Assembly: GCF_001039355.2 (NCBI RefSeq)
Contig: NW_019773535.1
Coordinates: 26,525-57,961 of the forward strand
DNA from: Lingula anatina
Taxonomy: Eukaryota; Brachiopoda; Lingulata; Lingulida; Lingulidae
DNA length: 31,437 nt
Direction of reading: 5' to 3'
In this document: piece after piece, positions 1 to 12,900 of the stretch
Layout of the letters: each line of letters starts with the position of its first letter
Position numbering within the stretch: the first letter of the stretch is position 1
Program-made: the position numbers and the translations under genes
Notes under the pieces: model-generated
What the model was told of the DNA's origin: nothing
The model's database searches: none
The model's input: the letters and a program-made list of their open reading frames with translations, nothing else

Positions 1-46
1 CTCCCCTCCAAGAAAAATCCCATATCCTCCAGTGATATCTCCTCAC

Positions 47-3000
47 CTCCTTAGGCAGAGATAGCCAGACTTCTGGCCCAGCATTGTGTTCACAGGTCTG
101 GAGTCTTCACCAGCAGGAACCTCCACATGGTAACGAGGACTAGTCTCTATCTCTAGCTTGTCCATCTGTTCTATAGTCTTCTGGGTTTCTAGGGCTAATT
201 CTTTATGAACTCTGGAATAAAATGATTTTTATATACACAGTGTAAGCAATTACATATTTAAAAAAAGTTTAATCTAACGCAAAACATCTAAGATTACGAA
301 ATTGATGAAGACATATTAAATGTAATGTATCATTCAAGTTTTCATAAAAGAGATACATGTAGTTATTCACAATGACGTTTATTTGACAATATCAAACTGA
401 AACCAGACTCAGTTATTCACAAAATTTTTGACACAAAAAACTAAGAGTCTGAAATGCTTCTCGTAAAATCAATTAAAACACATTACTTTAAAACCATAAT
501 ACAACATTCATTTTATGAAAGAATTTACAGAAATAAAGAGAAAAAACAGCCCCAAACTTCTTACCCTTGTACACTAGCAGAAATATTCGATACAAAATCA
601 TCGATGTCCTCTTTACTGAACCTATCCTGCCCCATGTGAAAGAATGCTCTATAAGCATGCAGCATCCCAAGAAAGGGATCCAATAGTGCAGTCTTCCTCT
701 TGTATTGTACTGCATTTAGTGCTGTGAAGTAGTGAAGTGCTGTCTGGAAAAAAAGAGGTTGACCTTTACTCAATATGCTATCTTAAAAGACTTACTGAGA
801 ATATAATACAAAATGTCATTTCTGAAAACAGTTTAACAGGTTAACCCCTTGTGTTGTAAGACATTAAAAAACAGATTTATATGTCCAGTTTTATGGGTAC
901 ATGTTATACATCAAAACTGCATAGAGTGCTGCAGTACAGTATTGAAAACCTGGCTGGGTTAATAAACAGTGCACATAACACAAAATATCATTTTTAATGT
1001 AACAGTTGCTGGCTAAAACCATCTGCTTTTCAGCTCACACTTTTCCTTTTAAGATTACCAATTTTAAAGGCCATTTTGCTAAATGCAAGTTTATTGAAAA
1101 AACTAATTTATCAAGAATGATATACAATGAGTCCCCTGAAATATCACCTGATGAAACTTCTTTCTGGCTATGTAGACTTCCTCACATGCCTCTTGCTTCA
1201 GTTTCTCACTTTCTTTCTTCCTTATCTTCATGTGTTTCAGCATTGCTTGCTCCATGTCTTAATAAAATATAATTCTTGTTAAAAACACAGGGCAATTTGT
1301 TTGCTTTTTAAACATATTTGAAATTATAGGCCAAGTATATATAAATACATTTAAAATTAAAACATTAGTGTTAATCACAATCATGTATTTTTTGTTTTTA
1401 AAACAAAAAGAAATAATACTTAAGACAATTACAACAAAAATTACTTAAACAAAATCACTAACAAGTCTCACCATGAGTCGCAATTTGGTACATCTCATAC
1501 ATTGTGGCAATCTCTGAAATAAAAAAAAATCAGAGAATGAATCAAATAGTAATTTATGCTTTGTAGATTTTTTTTATTTCTGAAAAATTCAGATTGATAA
1601 TTAACTAAAGATACTAACCTGAACCTGAACGTCAATTTTCAGATCTACATAAGTGCACACTTATCGCAATCTTGTTTGTCAATAGCAAGCTTCTTTGTAG
1701 TTAACCACACCAATCATAAACTACCATCCAGTCATCCTAATTTATTGGTTTTCATGAAAGAGCGCATCACATGTAGCTAACAGACGCATGAACTATTTGC
1801 AGTTGGTTTGGTATATATACACATCAGTCAAATGCCAACGAATTCAAGACATGACATGCATTCATGTATGGACATTTTACAAATGAGAAATGTCGTCTTG
1901 TTCTTCTCTGAATCTCAGGACAGATTTTAATAATTTTTTAATTAAATTGATGTATTTGTCATCAGCATTCAACTTTATAATTTACCTGCTATGTCTGCCT
2001 GAAGAAACTTATTCAATGGGTACATCATCCCATCTGATAACTGAGCAGCAAGGATTTGTTGTATAGAACACAGCTGGAAAACATGAATATTGTAAATATT
2101 ATTTTAAAAAACTTAGAAAACCTATATGTTAATAGAATTGATATAAGAAGATGACAGCAGTTCAATACTGATAAAAGAGAATACTTTACCTCTTCCACAT
2201 GAACTGAAAACTGTTTCAGTGTGGAGGAAAGTATACTGTCTTCAGTTTCCAGTGGAAACTCCTAAAAGAAAATAATAAATAGATCAATTTACTGATAAAT
2301 TGAAATAATAAAAATGAGCATGACATATTAATTATATAAATAAAAATTCTTCTTACTATTATTATTATCATTATTAATTTCAATACAAAGGACTGTAAAA
2401 ATATCCAGCAGTAAAAATATTATGACACCAAATTTCTTCATAAAATAGCATCATAAAAATGTAATCTATATTCAAAACTGAAAAAAAAATGTATCACACA
2501 TTTGATTTTGAATGTGCAACTTTTATATCTAAAACAGAATACAGATGTGATAAAGAAAAAAATTGTTGTTCTTTACAGTTATTATGAATTTTCTTTTTAA
2601 CTCAATAATTAATTAAATTTACACTAGAATGAAGTCAACTCACCATGGTGGAATAAGCTTGAAGATGCTGAGATAAGTTCTGCAGTCCCAATGTCAAGTC
2701 ATTCTGAAAGATTTTACAAAATTATGTAACAAGTCAAACTTATCACTGAACCAAAAGCAAATATCTGTGCAGAAAATGAGACACTGACATACATCAATTT
2801 TAAAGTACTCATCACTGCAGGAAAAACTTATAATAACAATCTCTGATATAAAACTGTTTATTTCTTTAATTTTTTACACTTCTGAAGATCTTTATCTAAA
2901 TATAAAACCAGTATGCTTTATTTTTCATATCAATATCACAACAGTTTATACATTACCATTAAAATATTTTGAAATGGTTAAATAACCTTTTCCATACCTT

Positions 3001-6000
3001 ATAAGATTTATATGTACCTTATAACAACATTTAATACAACAGTTCCCCTAACTATTACAAAGCCAATGTTGCAACAGTTACATTACATGTTACAATGGCA
3101 ATGATACAACAGTCACATTACCTGTGCATTTACAATCTTCTGACAGCACTCATGTAAGTTGGAAGTATATCGCTTCAGTCTCTTGGCGTCACGCTCAAAG
3201 ACATTCAACAGACTGCGTGTCTGAAAGACCATGAAAATAATACATACATTTGTTTCATATTATAAGAAATAATAAGATATTATCCTTAAAATTAAAAAAA
3301 TCATTGTGCTTTTTATGGTGATATATTATACATACACAAATTCGTTCAACAAGTTTCTTTTTTTTTAGAATGTATTTGCTTTTTTTTCAAAGAAGGGATA
3401 AATCAAAATGTTTTGAACCCAAGTACAGAAATCATGTGATTATTTGAGCCATTCAATTCAATTGAAGTCAAGTCAGCTTTAAAAAAAAGGAAGAAAAAGA
3501 AAAACATCACACCGAGTCAATATATAAGCCGGCTGACTCACTGAACCAAATCACATGATACAAGATGTCTATTTTTATATTACTTACATGTATGTCAAAC
3601 CAGAAAACAAAATGTGTACATTGCATGCATTTATTACAGACGCCCTAATATTTACATAATGAAATTAAAACACACCTAATACACTTGCAAAGACTGACAG
3701 AAAATAAACAGAGATAATCAATATGTTTGCTGATCTATTTATAGCTCTGTCCCCAGCTTACACACAAAATGAGGAAAAATTGTCTAGGGTAAAATGCTAT
3801 ACTAGTATGTCTGTAGGCTGTGAAACAAATTCTGATAAAGATCTTGACTGCTACCTAAACAATCATATACATGTATCATTTACATCTGGCATTTATAAAA
3901 CAATATATAAGGATGATACCAAGGACAGGAATTCACTATTTTGAGAAAAAGGACAACTTTTCTGTACCATTTTAATTCTCCCCTTCTAACTGTTACATAA
4001 CTGTTACAATACTAAGCAGCAACTATAAGATTACCTGTTACAATAACAATGCAACAACTACAACATATCTGTTACAATACCAATGTTGCAACTATAACAT
4101 TACTAGTACATGTTGTAATGTAAAGGTGTAATATAGTCCTAAACTTCATTACCCTATGGCTGGGATCATGGTATAAAAATGATATACGACACATAGCTAC
4201 TTGTAGATATTTTTATTACAATTTTTGTCTTCTGCAAACGGGGACAGGAAAATGTCTAATATGCAAAAGATTTGAGAAATTCATCAATAATGAGAAGTTC
4301 TTTGAAACAAATGTTAAAGGGATAATAACTCTTCGTTTTGGCCAAAAAATGAATTTTCCTGGAGTAAACAACAATTTTCCCATACTTACCAATGGTTAAG
4401 AATCCATTTATACATTCAAAGTTAGTCCCTGGTTTTTTTCTAAAAAGTTTGGTTTTTTGTTAAAATCTCTTAAGAGATTTTAACAGAGTATAGCCATCAA
4501 TGGAGGTCACGTGGTCTAAAGACAAGCTCAGTTATCAGAAAAAATAGCTATAACTGCCGTTTTTGTGATAAAACAGAATATATTATATTTCTATGAGTCA
4601 TTCACAATGTTTTTTTTTTTTTTTTTTTTTTTTTGTGAAATATGGATCTCATACGAAGAGTTATTATCCCTTCAACCTTTCTATTGTAAACACATGTAAA
4701 CGAAGGCTACTAGTACCAAATATACTTGATGCCTATAATTAAATGATTGGTAATTTACAAATGACCTACAGGCCATTTGAATAATTAATAAATCAAAATG
4801 TGCTATAATCCTGATAGAGAAATCAATTTTTTATCTAAAAGACAGAAACTGTGTCATGATCTCCAAGGTTCTGTTGGAGCTGGTCATGGCAGTGGTGATA
4901 AATATAAATATAAATATAAAGGAGTTATTCATCTCTGGTAAAGTGCATTTACCCAAACAAGGTTGGGAATTAGAACAATGTATTAACACAGAATAGGAAG
5001 TGATTCCAAAGTCCCAAAAGCTGAAATAACCATAAAACAGCGCAAAAAATCCTCGTCTTTTTTTTTTTTCCTCAAAAATCCGTAGCTGTTATAAATATAA
5101 TTCCAAGCACCACACATGCCTCTGCTTGGGTTGTATTCTCCCCTGAGGGAGGTGGGATAGATTTAGGATAAAACAGATCCATTAACACCAGGTACAAACT
5201 GTAAAGCCAGCTGATCTTCTTTATCAGACATATCAAGCTATAAAACTTAAACACATATCACCTTGCTGTCAGCAGAGGCTGAGGGAAATTGACATTTGGC
5301 ATCAAAAATCTAAAGGCTAATAATCATGAATAAGAAATGCTGAGAAGAAACATACAATCCAACATAACATTAACAATGTAAAAACGCACACTGCACTCAG
5401 TGCCATGCATTGAATAACAAGGAAGATAAGTGGAAAACTGAGAAACCTCTGCGAAAATTTGTCTCATTTATTTTAACGCTCACTTACAGTACAGTTCTCA
5501 GTCTGTCCTAGAACATATACATGTACTGTTTTTCTCTTTTGATGACAAATGTTCTTAATCTATTCTAGGACATTCTGAAGGACTTCCCAAAATCAGTTCT
5601 TGAACTGTTAGATTCATTACAGAACAACATAAGAACTGTAAAAAAAAAAAAAAAAAAAAAATGTTCTACTGGTAGAATAGATTGAGAACCGTAAGTGAAC
5701 AGTAAATGAGACAAATTTTCACAGAGAAATACATATCAGTATCTTTGCCATAAGTTTACAATATAACTATACCACCAAATCAAGCCTTATGTCATATGTT
5801 CATATTTTCTCCACCTGTGGTGAAGCCAAGCAGATCGATTTTGTAGAGTTGTAATCTTCTTTTTGTTAATCTTCTTTCCTTCTGCAAACCTGGACTATTC
5901 CTGCTACAGTTTTTTGTAGGTCCAGAACATAAATGTCTATAGTCAAGGTCATATATGTTGACTACTTTGACAAAATCTATAAATGCATATATAGTAATCA

Positions 6001-9000
6001 AAATTATTTGAGAGTAACCAAGAGCAGTCAAAATTGGCTAGAACCAATCTTAGAAGTACAAACAAGCTCCAGACCTACTACAGTAGTCCGAAGTTTCTGT
6101 TTCAGAATCTATCACTTTCAACAAGGATTGAAAAACAATAGGAAAGATCATAAATCATATTATAGAATAATTAAGCAGGAGATTAACCAGATACTAGTAT
6201 GTTGTATAACATTGAACATTATATGACCTTGATGTGGAAGCATATATACTCAGTACTGCATATACATAGAGATATGTTTATCAAACACAGGCCATTCACT
6301 GGGTGCCTCCACAGCTTAATGATTAACTCACTCCTGTCTAGCCAGGATAATAAAAGTGTCAAAAAGCTTTCCAACCCCAATGTAAGTGATACCACAATAT
6401 ACAGTAGCCAGGATGATAAAAGCTGTATTAGTCAGAAAAATACTAGCAACCCTCAGTCAGAATGCACTGTGCCCTTAGTGATATATCATAATATAAACTT
6501 TAAAGTTAAAACTTCTGTGTGAAAGAGACGACTTCTCTCCAGTCAGCTCAAGGGAGCATTTAGAAAAATATGTTTTCTAAGTAACAATACTCCTTCATAC
6601 ACCAACTTAACTAGAGTAAATAATATTTTACAAGTACCAGTAAGTCAAATCACATAAGTTGATCATATAATTCATCAAAAGAAAAAGAACAGATGACACA
6701 GAAATGTTCCTCAAAAAAAAATAATAATAATACTATAAAGTAGGCTGTCAGATCTGAAATGTTCCTCAAAAAAAAAAAATACTATAAAGTAGGCTGTCAG
6801 ATCTTTTCAGAGAAAATCTAAAACTACTTTTACTCGGCATTACTAAAATGCACATTGGAAATGATGACTCAGGATTTGAGTAAACATAAGAAATGATCAT
6901 TTACAAGATGCCATGAAGCATAAAAGAGAAACATACATTTACTTTTCTGCACATACAGTGCATAAACTGAACTAACTGCAGAGTCCACATTAGGGGAGAC
7001 TGGTATTTTTTCAGTAGCAAGCATTCCCATGATTGTTTTTTTTTCTTTCTTTCTTTTTAAATATGTACTTTCACTGATCATGCAATAGTTAGAAAGGGTG
7101 TCTTTACAAAAAATAAACAGAGCAGCACCATGCACTGCCACATAGGAAAAACTATGTGTACATGTACTCAGTAAGTCTGTGTGCATGCTTGAAATCTGCA
7201 TTGCGATATACTGGCTATATGAGAGTTACCTCACGTACACAATGTAACAGGACAACAGTAACTGTATGAAAAAGCAAACAGGGGTCTTAGAGCATTTTTT
7301 TCCGTTTGGGTAAATTTGCTTTTTAACTCCAAGCTAAAGACCTGGGACATTCATCAGCTCAAAATCCACACATACTGTACANATTAGTTCTGTAAGTTTC
7401 AAGCCAAAAGAAAAAACAGTTTTCCACTTATCGTGCTATCGGTAAAAGTGCACGGCGACGGCGACGGCGGCGACGACAGACGCAGATGACGGCTATATGT
7501 ACAGACACATCTGTGTCTGTACATAAAAAGTTGAATAGGTTCATCTCTATTGTAAGATTATTAAAATAAGCACTTTTACATGTCCTGCGTTATGGGTATA
7601 CTTATAGTATATTCATTTTAATTAAATTTGCATTGAGTGCTGAACTACTTAAAACCTGTCTGAAAGACAAAATATCATTTAAATATCTGCTGGCTAAAAC
7701 TCTCAACTTCCTATTAATGAGTACCATTTTACTTTTAAGGATTTTTGTATTAAAATACAAGTTTATTGGAAAAGTTGATTTGTCAGGAATGAGTCCCTTG
7801 AAATATCACCTGATGAAACTTCTTTCTGGCAATGTAGACTTCCTCACATGCCTCTTGCTTCAGTTTCTCACTTTCTTTCTTCCTTATCTTCATGTGTTTC
7901 AGCATTGCTTGCTCCATGTCTTAATAAAGTAATAATTCTTGTTAAAAACATGGGGCAATTTGTTTGTCTTTTTAACATATTTGAAATAACAGGCTGAGTA
8001 TAGTACATAAAAACAAGATCAAAGTCAAAAGTAAAACTTCGGTATTAAATTGTATGTTTTTTTAATTTGTATATTCAAATATATTTTTCACTGAGAAATG
8101 CTCAGTCCTTGTGTTAAAATAATACAGGAAAAATATATTTTAAAAAAAGCAAAAAAATCTCACCATGAGTCGCAATTTGATACATCTCATACATGGTGGC
8201 AATTTCTGAAATTAAAAAGAAAAAAGAAAATGAAAGAAATAATATCTCATACCTTTTTTTAAAATTCAGATTGATAACTTAGATACTAATTCTTAAGCAA
8301 CCTGAACGTCAATGTTCAAATCTACATGCGTGCACACTTAACGCAATCCTAATTTTCAATAGCAAGCTTTTTTCCTGGTTTTGTTAAAGGGTGTGTCACA
8401 TAGCCGGCAGACCCATGTAGTATTAGTTCTTGGTGTGGTATATATCCACGACAATCAAATGCTTCTGAAGTTCAAAAGTGACAAGCATTTGAATTTCATG
8501 TGTGGAAATTTTTAAATTTTTAAAATTTGCAAATGAAAAAGCTGTTTTGGTTTGTCTCTCTTTTTTAAATTTAATTGATGTATCATTCAACTTTACCTGC
8601 TATGTCTGCCTGAAGAAACTTATTCAATGGATACATCATCCCATCTGATAACTGAGCAGCAAGGATTTGTTGTATAGAACACAGCTGGAAAACAAACGTG
8701 AATATCGTAAATATTATTTAAAAAACTTAGAAAACCCAAATGTTAATAGAACTGATATAAGAAGATGAGAGCAGTTCAATACTGATAATGGAAAATACTT
8801 TACCTCTTCCACATGTACTGAAAACTGTTTCAGTGTGGAGGAAAGTATACTGTCTTCTGTTTCCAGTGGAAACTCCTAAAAGAAAATAATAAATAAATCA
8901 ATTTACTGATAAATTGAAATAATAAAAATAATAATGACATATTAATTATATAAATAACAATTCTTCTTCTTCTTATCATTATTATTAATTTCAATACAAA

Positions 9001-9959
9001 AGACTGTACAAATATTCAGCTGTAAAAATATGACACTAAATTTTTTCATAAAATAGCATCAGCAAAAAATGTAATCTATATTTAAAACTGAAAAAAAAAT
9101 GTATCACACATTTAATTTTGAATGTGCAACTTTTATATCTGAAACACAGTACACATGTGATAAAGAAAAAAAATTATCGTTATTCTTCACAGTTATTATC
9201 AATTTTCTCTTTAACTCAATAATTAATTAAATTTACACTAGAATAAAGTCAACTCACCATGGTGGAATAAGCTTGAAGATGCTGAGATAAGTTCTGCAGT
9301 CCCAATGTCAAGTCATTCTAAAAGATTTTACAAAAATTATGTAACAAGTCAAACTTATAACTGAACCAAAGGCAAATATCTGTGCAGAAAATGAGACACT
9401 GACATCAATTTTAAATTACTCATCATGCAGTCAAATTACAATGCAGCAAAAACTTATAATAATCTTGTGAAATAAAACTGTTCTTTCTTTAATTTTTTAC
9501 ACTTCTGAAGATCTTTATCTAAATATAAAACCAGTATGCTTTATTTTTCATATCAATATCACAACAGTTTATACATTACCATTAAAATATTTTGAAATGG
9601 TTAAATAACCTTTTCCATACCTTATAAGATTTATATGTACCTTATAGCAACATTTAATACAACAGTTCCCCTAACTATTACAAAGCCAATGTTGCAACCG
9701 TTACATTACCTGTGCATTTACAATCTTCTGACAGCACTCATGTAAGTTGGAAGTATATCGCTTCAGTCTCTTGGCGTCACGCTCAAAGACATTCAACAGA
9801 CTGCGTGTCTGAAAGACCATGAAAATAATATATACATTCAATTGTTTCATATTATAAGAAATAATAAGATATTATCCTTAAAATTAAAAAAATCATTGTG
9901 CTTTTTATGGTGATATATTATACATACACAAACTTGTTCAATAAGTGTCTTTCTATTTT

Positions 9960-9997
<38 letters not shown>

Positions 9998-12900
9998 TTA
10001 TTTATTATATTTTTTTTCCTCAAAGAAAGGATAAATCACAATGTTTTGAACCCAAGTACAGAAATCATGTGATTATTTGAGCCATTCAGTTCAACTGAAG
10101 CCAAGTAAGCTTTAAAAAAAGGAACAAAAAGAAAAACATCACACTGAGTCAATATATAAACCGGCTGACTCACTGAACCAAATCACATGATACAAGATGC
10201 CTATTTTTATATTACTTACATGTATGTCAAACCAGAAAACAAAATGTGTACATTGCATGCAGTTGTTAAAGACAACTTAATATTTACATAATGAAATTAA
10301 AACACACCTAATACACTTGCAAAGACTGACAGAAAATAAACAGGGATAATCAATATGTTTGCTGATCTATTTATAGCTCTGTCCCCAGCTTACACACAAA
10401 ATGAGGAAAAATTGTCTAGGGTAAAATGCTTCATATATGTCTCCAGGCTGTGAAACAAATTCTGATAAAGATCTTGCCTGCTACCTAAACAATCATATGC
10501 ATCATTTACATCTGGCATTTATAAAACAATAAGGATGATACCAATGACACGAATTCACTATTTTAAGAAAAAGGACCACTTTTCTGTACTATTTTAATTC
10601 TCCCCTTCTAACTGTTACATAACTGTTACAATACCAAGCTGCAACTATAGGGTTACCAGTTACAATACCAATTAATGCAACAACTACAGGGAGTTAGGTC
10701 GATCTAAATCTAAATCTCTGGATCGATCTAAATCTCTGGGAATGCACCCTATGGCTGGGATCATGGTAAAAAAAATGATATATGACAGGTAGCTACTTGT
10801 AGATATTTTTTATTACAATTTTTGTCTTCTGCAAACAGGGACAGGAAAATGTCTAGTACAATAGATTTGGGAAATTTATCAAAAACGAGGAGTTCTTGAA
10901 AACAATGTTAACTTTTCTATTGTATACACATGTAAATGAATGCTACTAGTACCAAATATACTTGATGCCTATAATTAAATGACTGGCAATTTACAAATGA
11001 CCTACAGGCCATTTGAATAATTAATAAATCAAAATGTGCTATAATCCTGATAGAGAAATCAATCATTTATTCAAAAGACAGAAACTGTGTCATGATCTCC
11101 TAAGTTCTGTTGGAGCTGGTCATGGCAGTGGTGATAAATATAAATATAAATATAAAGGAGTTATTCATCTCTGGTAAAGTGCATTTACCCAAACAAGGTT
11201 GGGAATTAGAACAATGTATTAACACAGAATAGGAAGTGATTCCAAAGTCCCAAAAGCTGAAATAACCATAAAACAGTGCAAAAAATCCTCGTCTTTTTTA
11301 TTTTTTCCTCAAAAATATGTAGCTGTTATAAATATAATTCCAAGCACCACACATGCCTCTGCTTGGGTTGTATGCTCCCCTGAGGGAGGTGAGATAGATT
11401 TAGGATAAAACAGATCCATTAACACCAGGTACAAAATGTAAAGCCAGCTTATCTTGTTTATCAGGCATATCAAGTTATAAAACTTAAACACATATCACCT
11501 TGCTGTCAGCAGAGGCTGAGGGAAATTGACATTTGGCATCAAAAATCTAAAGGCTAATAATCATGAATAAGAAATGCTGAGAAGAAACATACAATCCAAC
11601 ATAACATTAACAATGTAAAAAATGCACACTGCACTCAGTGCCATGCATTGAATAACAAGGAAGATAAGTGGAAAACTGAGAAACCCCTGCGAAAATTTGC
11701 CTCATTTATTTTAACGCTCACTTACAGTACAGTTCTCAGTCTGTCCTAGAACATATATACTGTTTTTCTCTTTTGATGAAAAAATGTTCTTAATCTGTTC
11801 TAGGACATTCTGAAGGACTTCCCAAAATAAGTGAACAGAGAAATACAGAGAAATACATATCAGTATCTTTGCCATAAGTTTACAATATATCTATACCACC
11901 AAATCAAGCCTTATGTCATATGTTCATATTTTCTCCACCTGTGGTGAAGCCAAGCAGATTGATTTTGTAGAGTTGTAATCTTCTTTTTGTTAATCTTCTT
12001 TCATTCTGCAAACCTGGACTATACCTGCTACAGGTTGTTTTAGGTCCAGAACATAAATGTCTATAGTCAAGGTCATATATGTTGACTACTTTGACAAAAT
12101 CTATAAATGCATATAGTAATCAAAATTATTTGAGAGTAACCAAGGGCAGTCAAAATTGGCTAGAATCAATCTCAGAAGTACAAACAAGCTCCAGACCTAG
12201 TACGAAGTTTCTGTTTCAGAATCTATCACTTTCAACAAAGATCGAAAAACAATAGGAAAGATCATAAATCATATTCTAGAATAATTAAGCAGGAGATTAA
12301 CCAGATACTAGTATGTTGTATAACATTGAACATTATATGACCTTGATGTGGAAGCATATATACTCAGTACTGCATATACATAGAGATATGTTTATCAAAC
12401 ACAGGACATTCACTGGGTGCCTCCACAGCTTAATGATTAACTCACTCCTGTCTAGCCAGGATAATAAAAGTGTCAAAAAGCTGTACAAACCCTACTGTAA
12501 GTGATACCACAATATACAGTAGCCAAGATGATAAAAGCTGCATTAGTCAAAAAATACAGCAACACTCAGTCAGAATGTATTGTGCCCTTAGTGATATATC
12601 ATAATATAAACTTTAAAGTTAAAGTTTCTGTGTGAAAGAGCCGACTTCTCTTCAGTCAGCTCAAGAGGATGCAGGGAGCATTCAGAAAAATATATTTTCT
12701 AAGTAATAATACTCCTTCATACACCAACTTAACTAGAGTAAATAATATCTTACAAGTACCAGTAAGTCAAATCACATTAGTTTATCATATTATTCATTGA
12801 AAGAAAAAGAACAGATGACACAGAAATGTTCCTCAAAAAAAAAAAAAAAAAAATACTATAAAGTAGGCTGTCAGATCTTTTCAGAGAAAATCTAAAACTA

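Larger units (their letters stand above)
870..7382 (-). repeat. Duplication block A of APPL1 exons 2-7
   Basis: This stretch aligns almost end to end with block B at about 7560-13440: same exons, same intron order, with many substitutions and indels in introns. Coding differences between the blocks that I could count over 471 nt are about seven, all synonymous (three in exon 6, two in exon 4, one each in exons 5 and 7; exons 2 and 3 are identical). Similarity stops at the N at 7382. Block A alone carries the TTAA element at 4318-4671, most of a fold-back element near 5451-5723 and a 55-bp tandem repeat at 6701-6804. Confidence 0.9.

Noticed and set aside
1006-1272. Plus-strand ORFs over 1006-1272 and 7633-7932
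   Set aside because: They are antisense shadows of APPL1 exon 7 and its flanks; the minus strand has the conserved reading frame and splice sites.
4318-4671. Autonomous piggyBac transposon
   Set aside because: Only 354 bp with no transposase frame; the TTAA target fits but the TIR start is atypical, so only a non-autonomous element is called.
6701-6804. CRISPR-like or regulatory array
   Set aside because: Only two direct units with no spacers, in an animal intron and absent from the other copy; simple slippage.
1148-9808. Mutually exclusive alternative APPL1 exon sets
   Set aside because: The encoded residues are the same in both sets, so there is nothing for alternative splicing to choose between, and the N at 7382 points to assembly.
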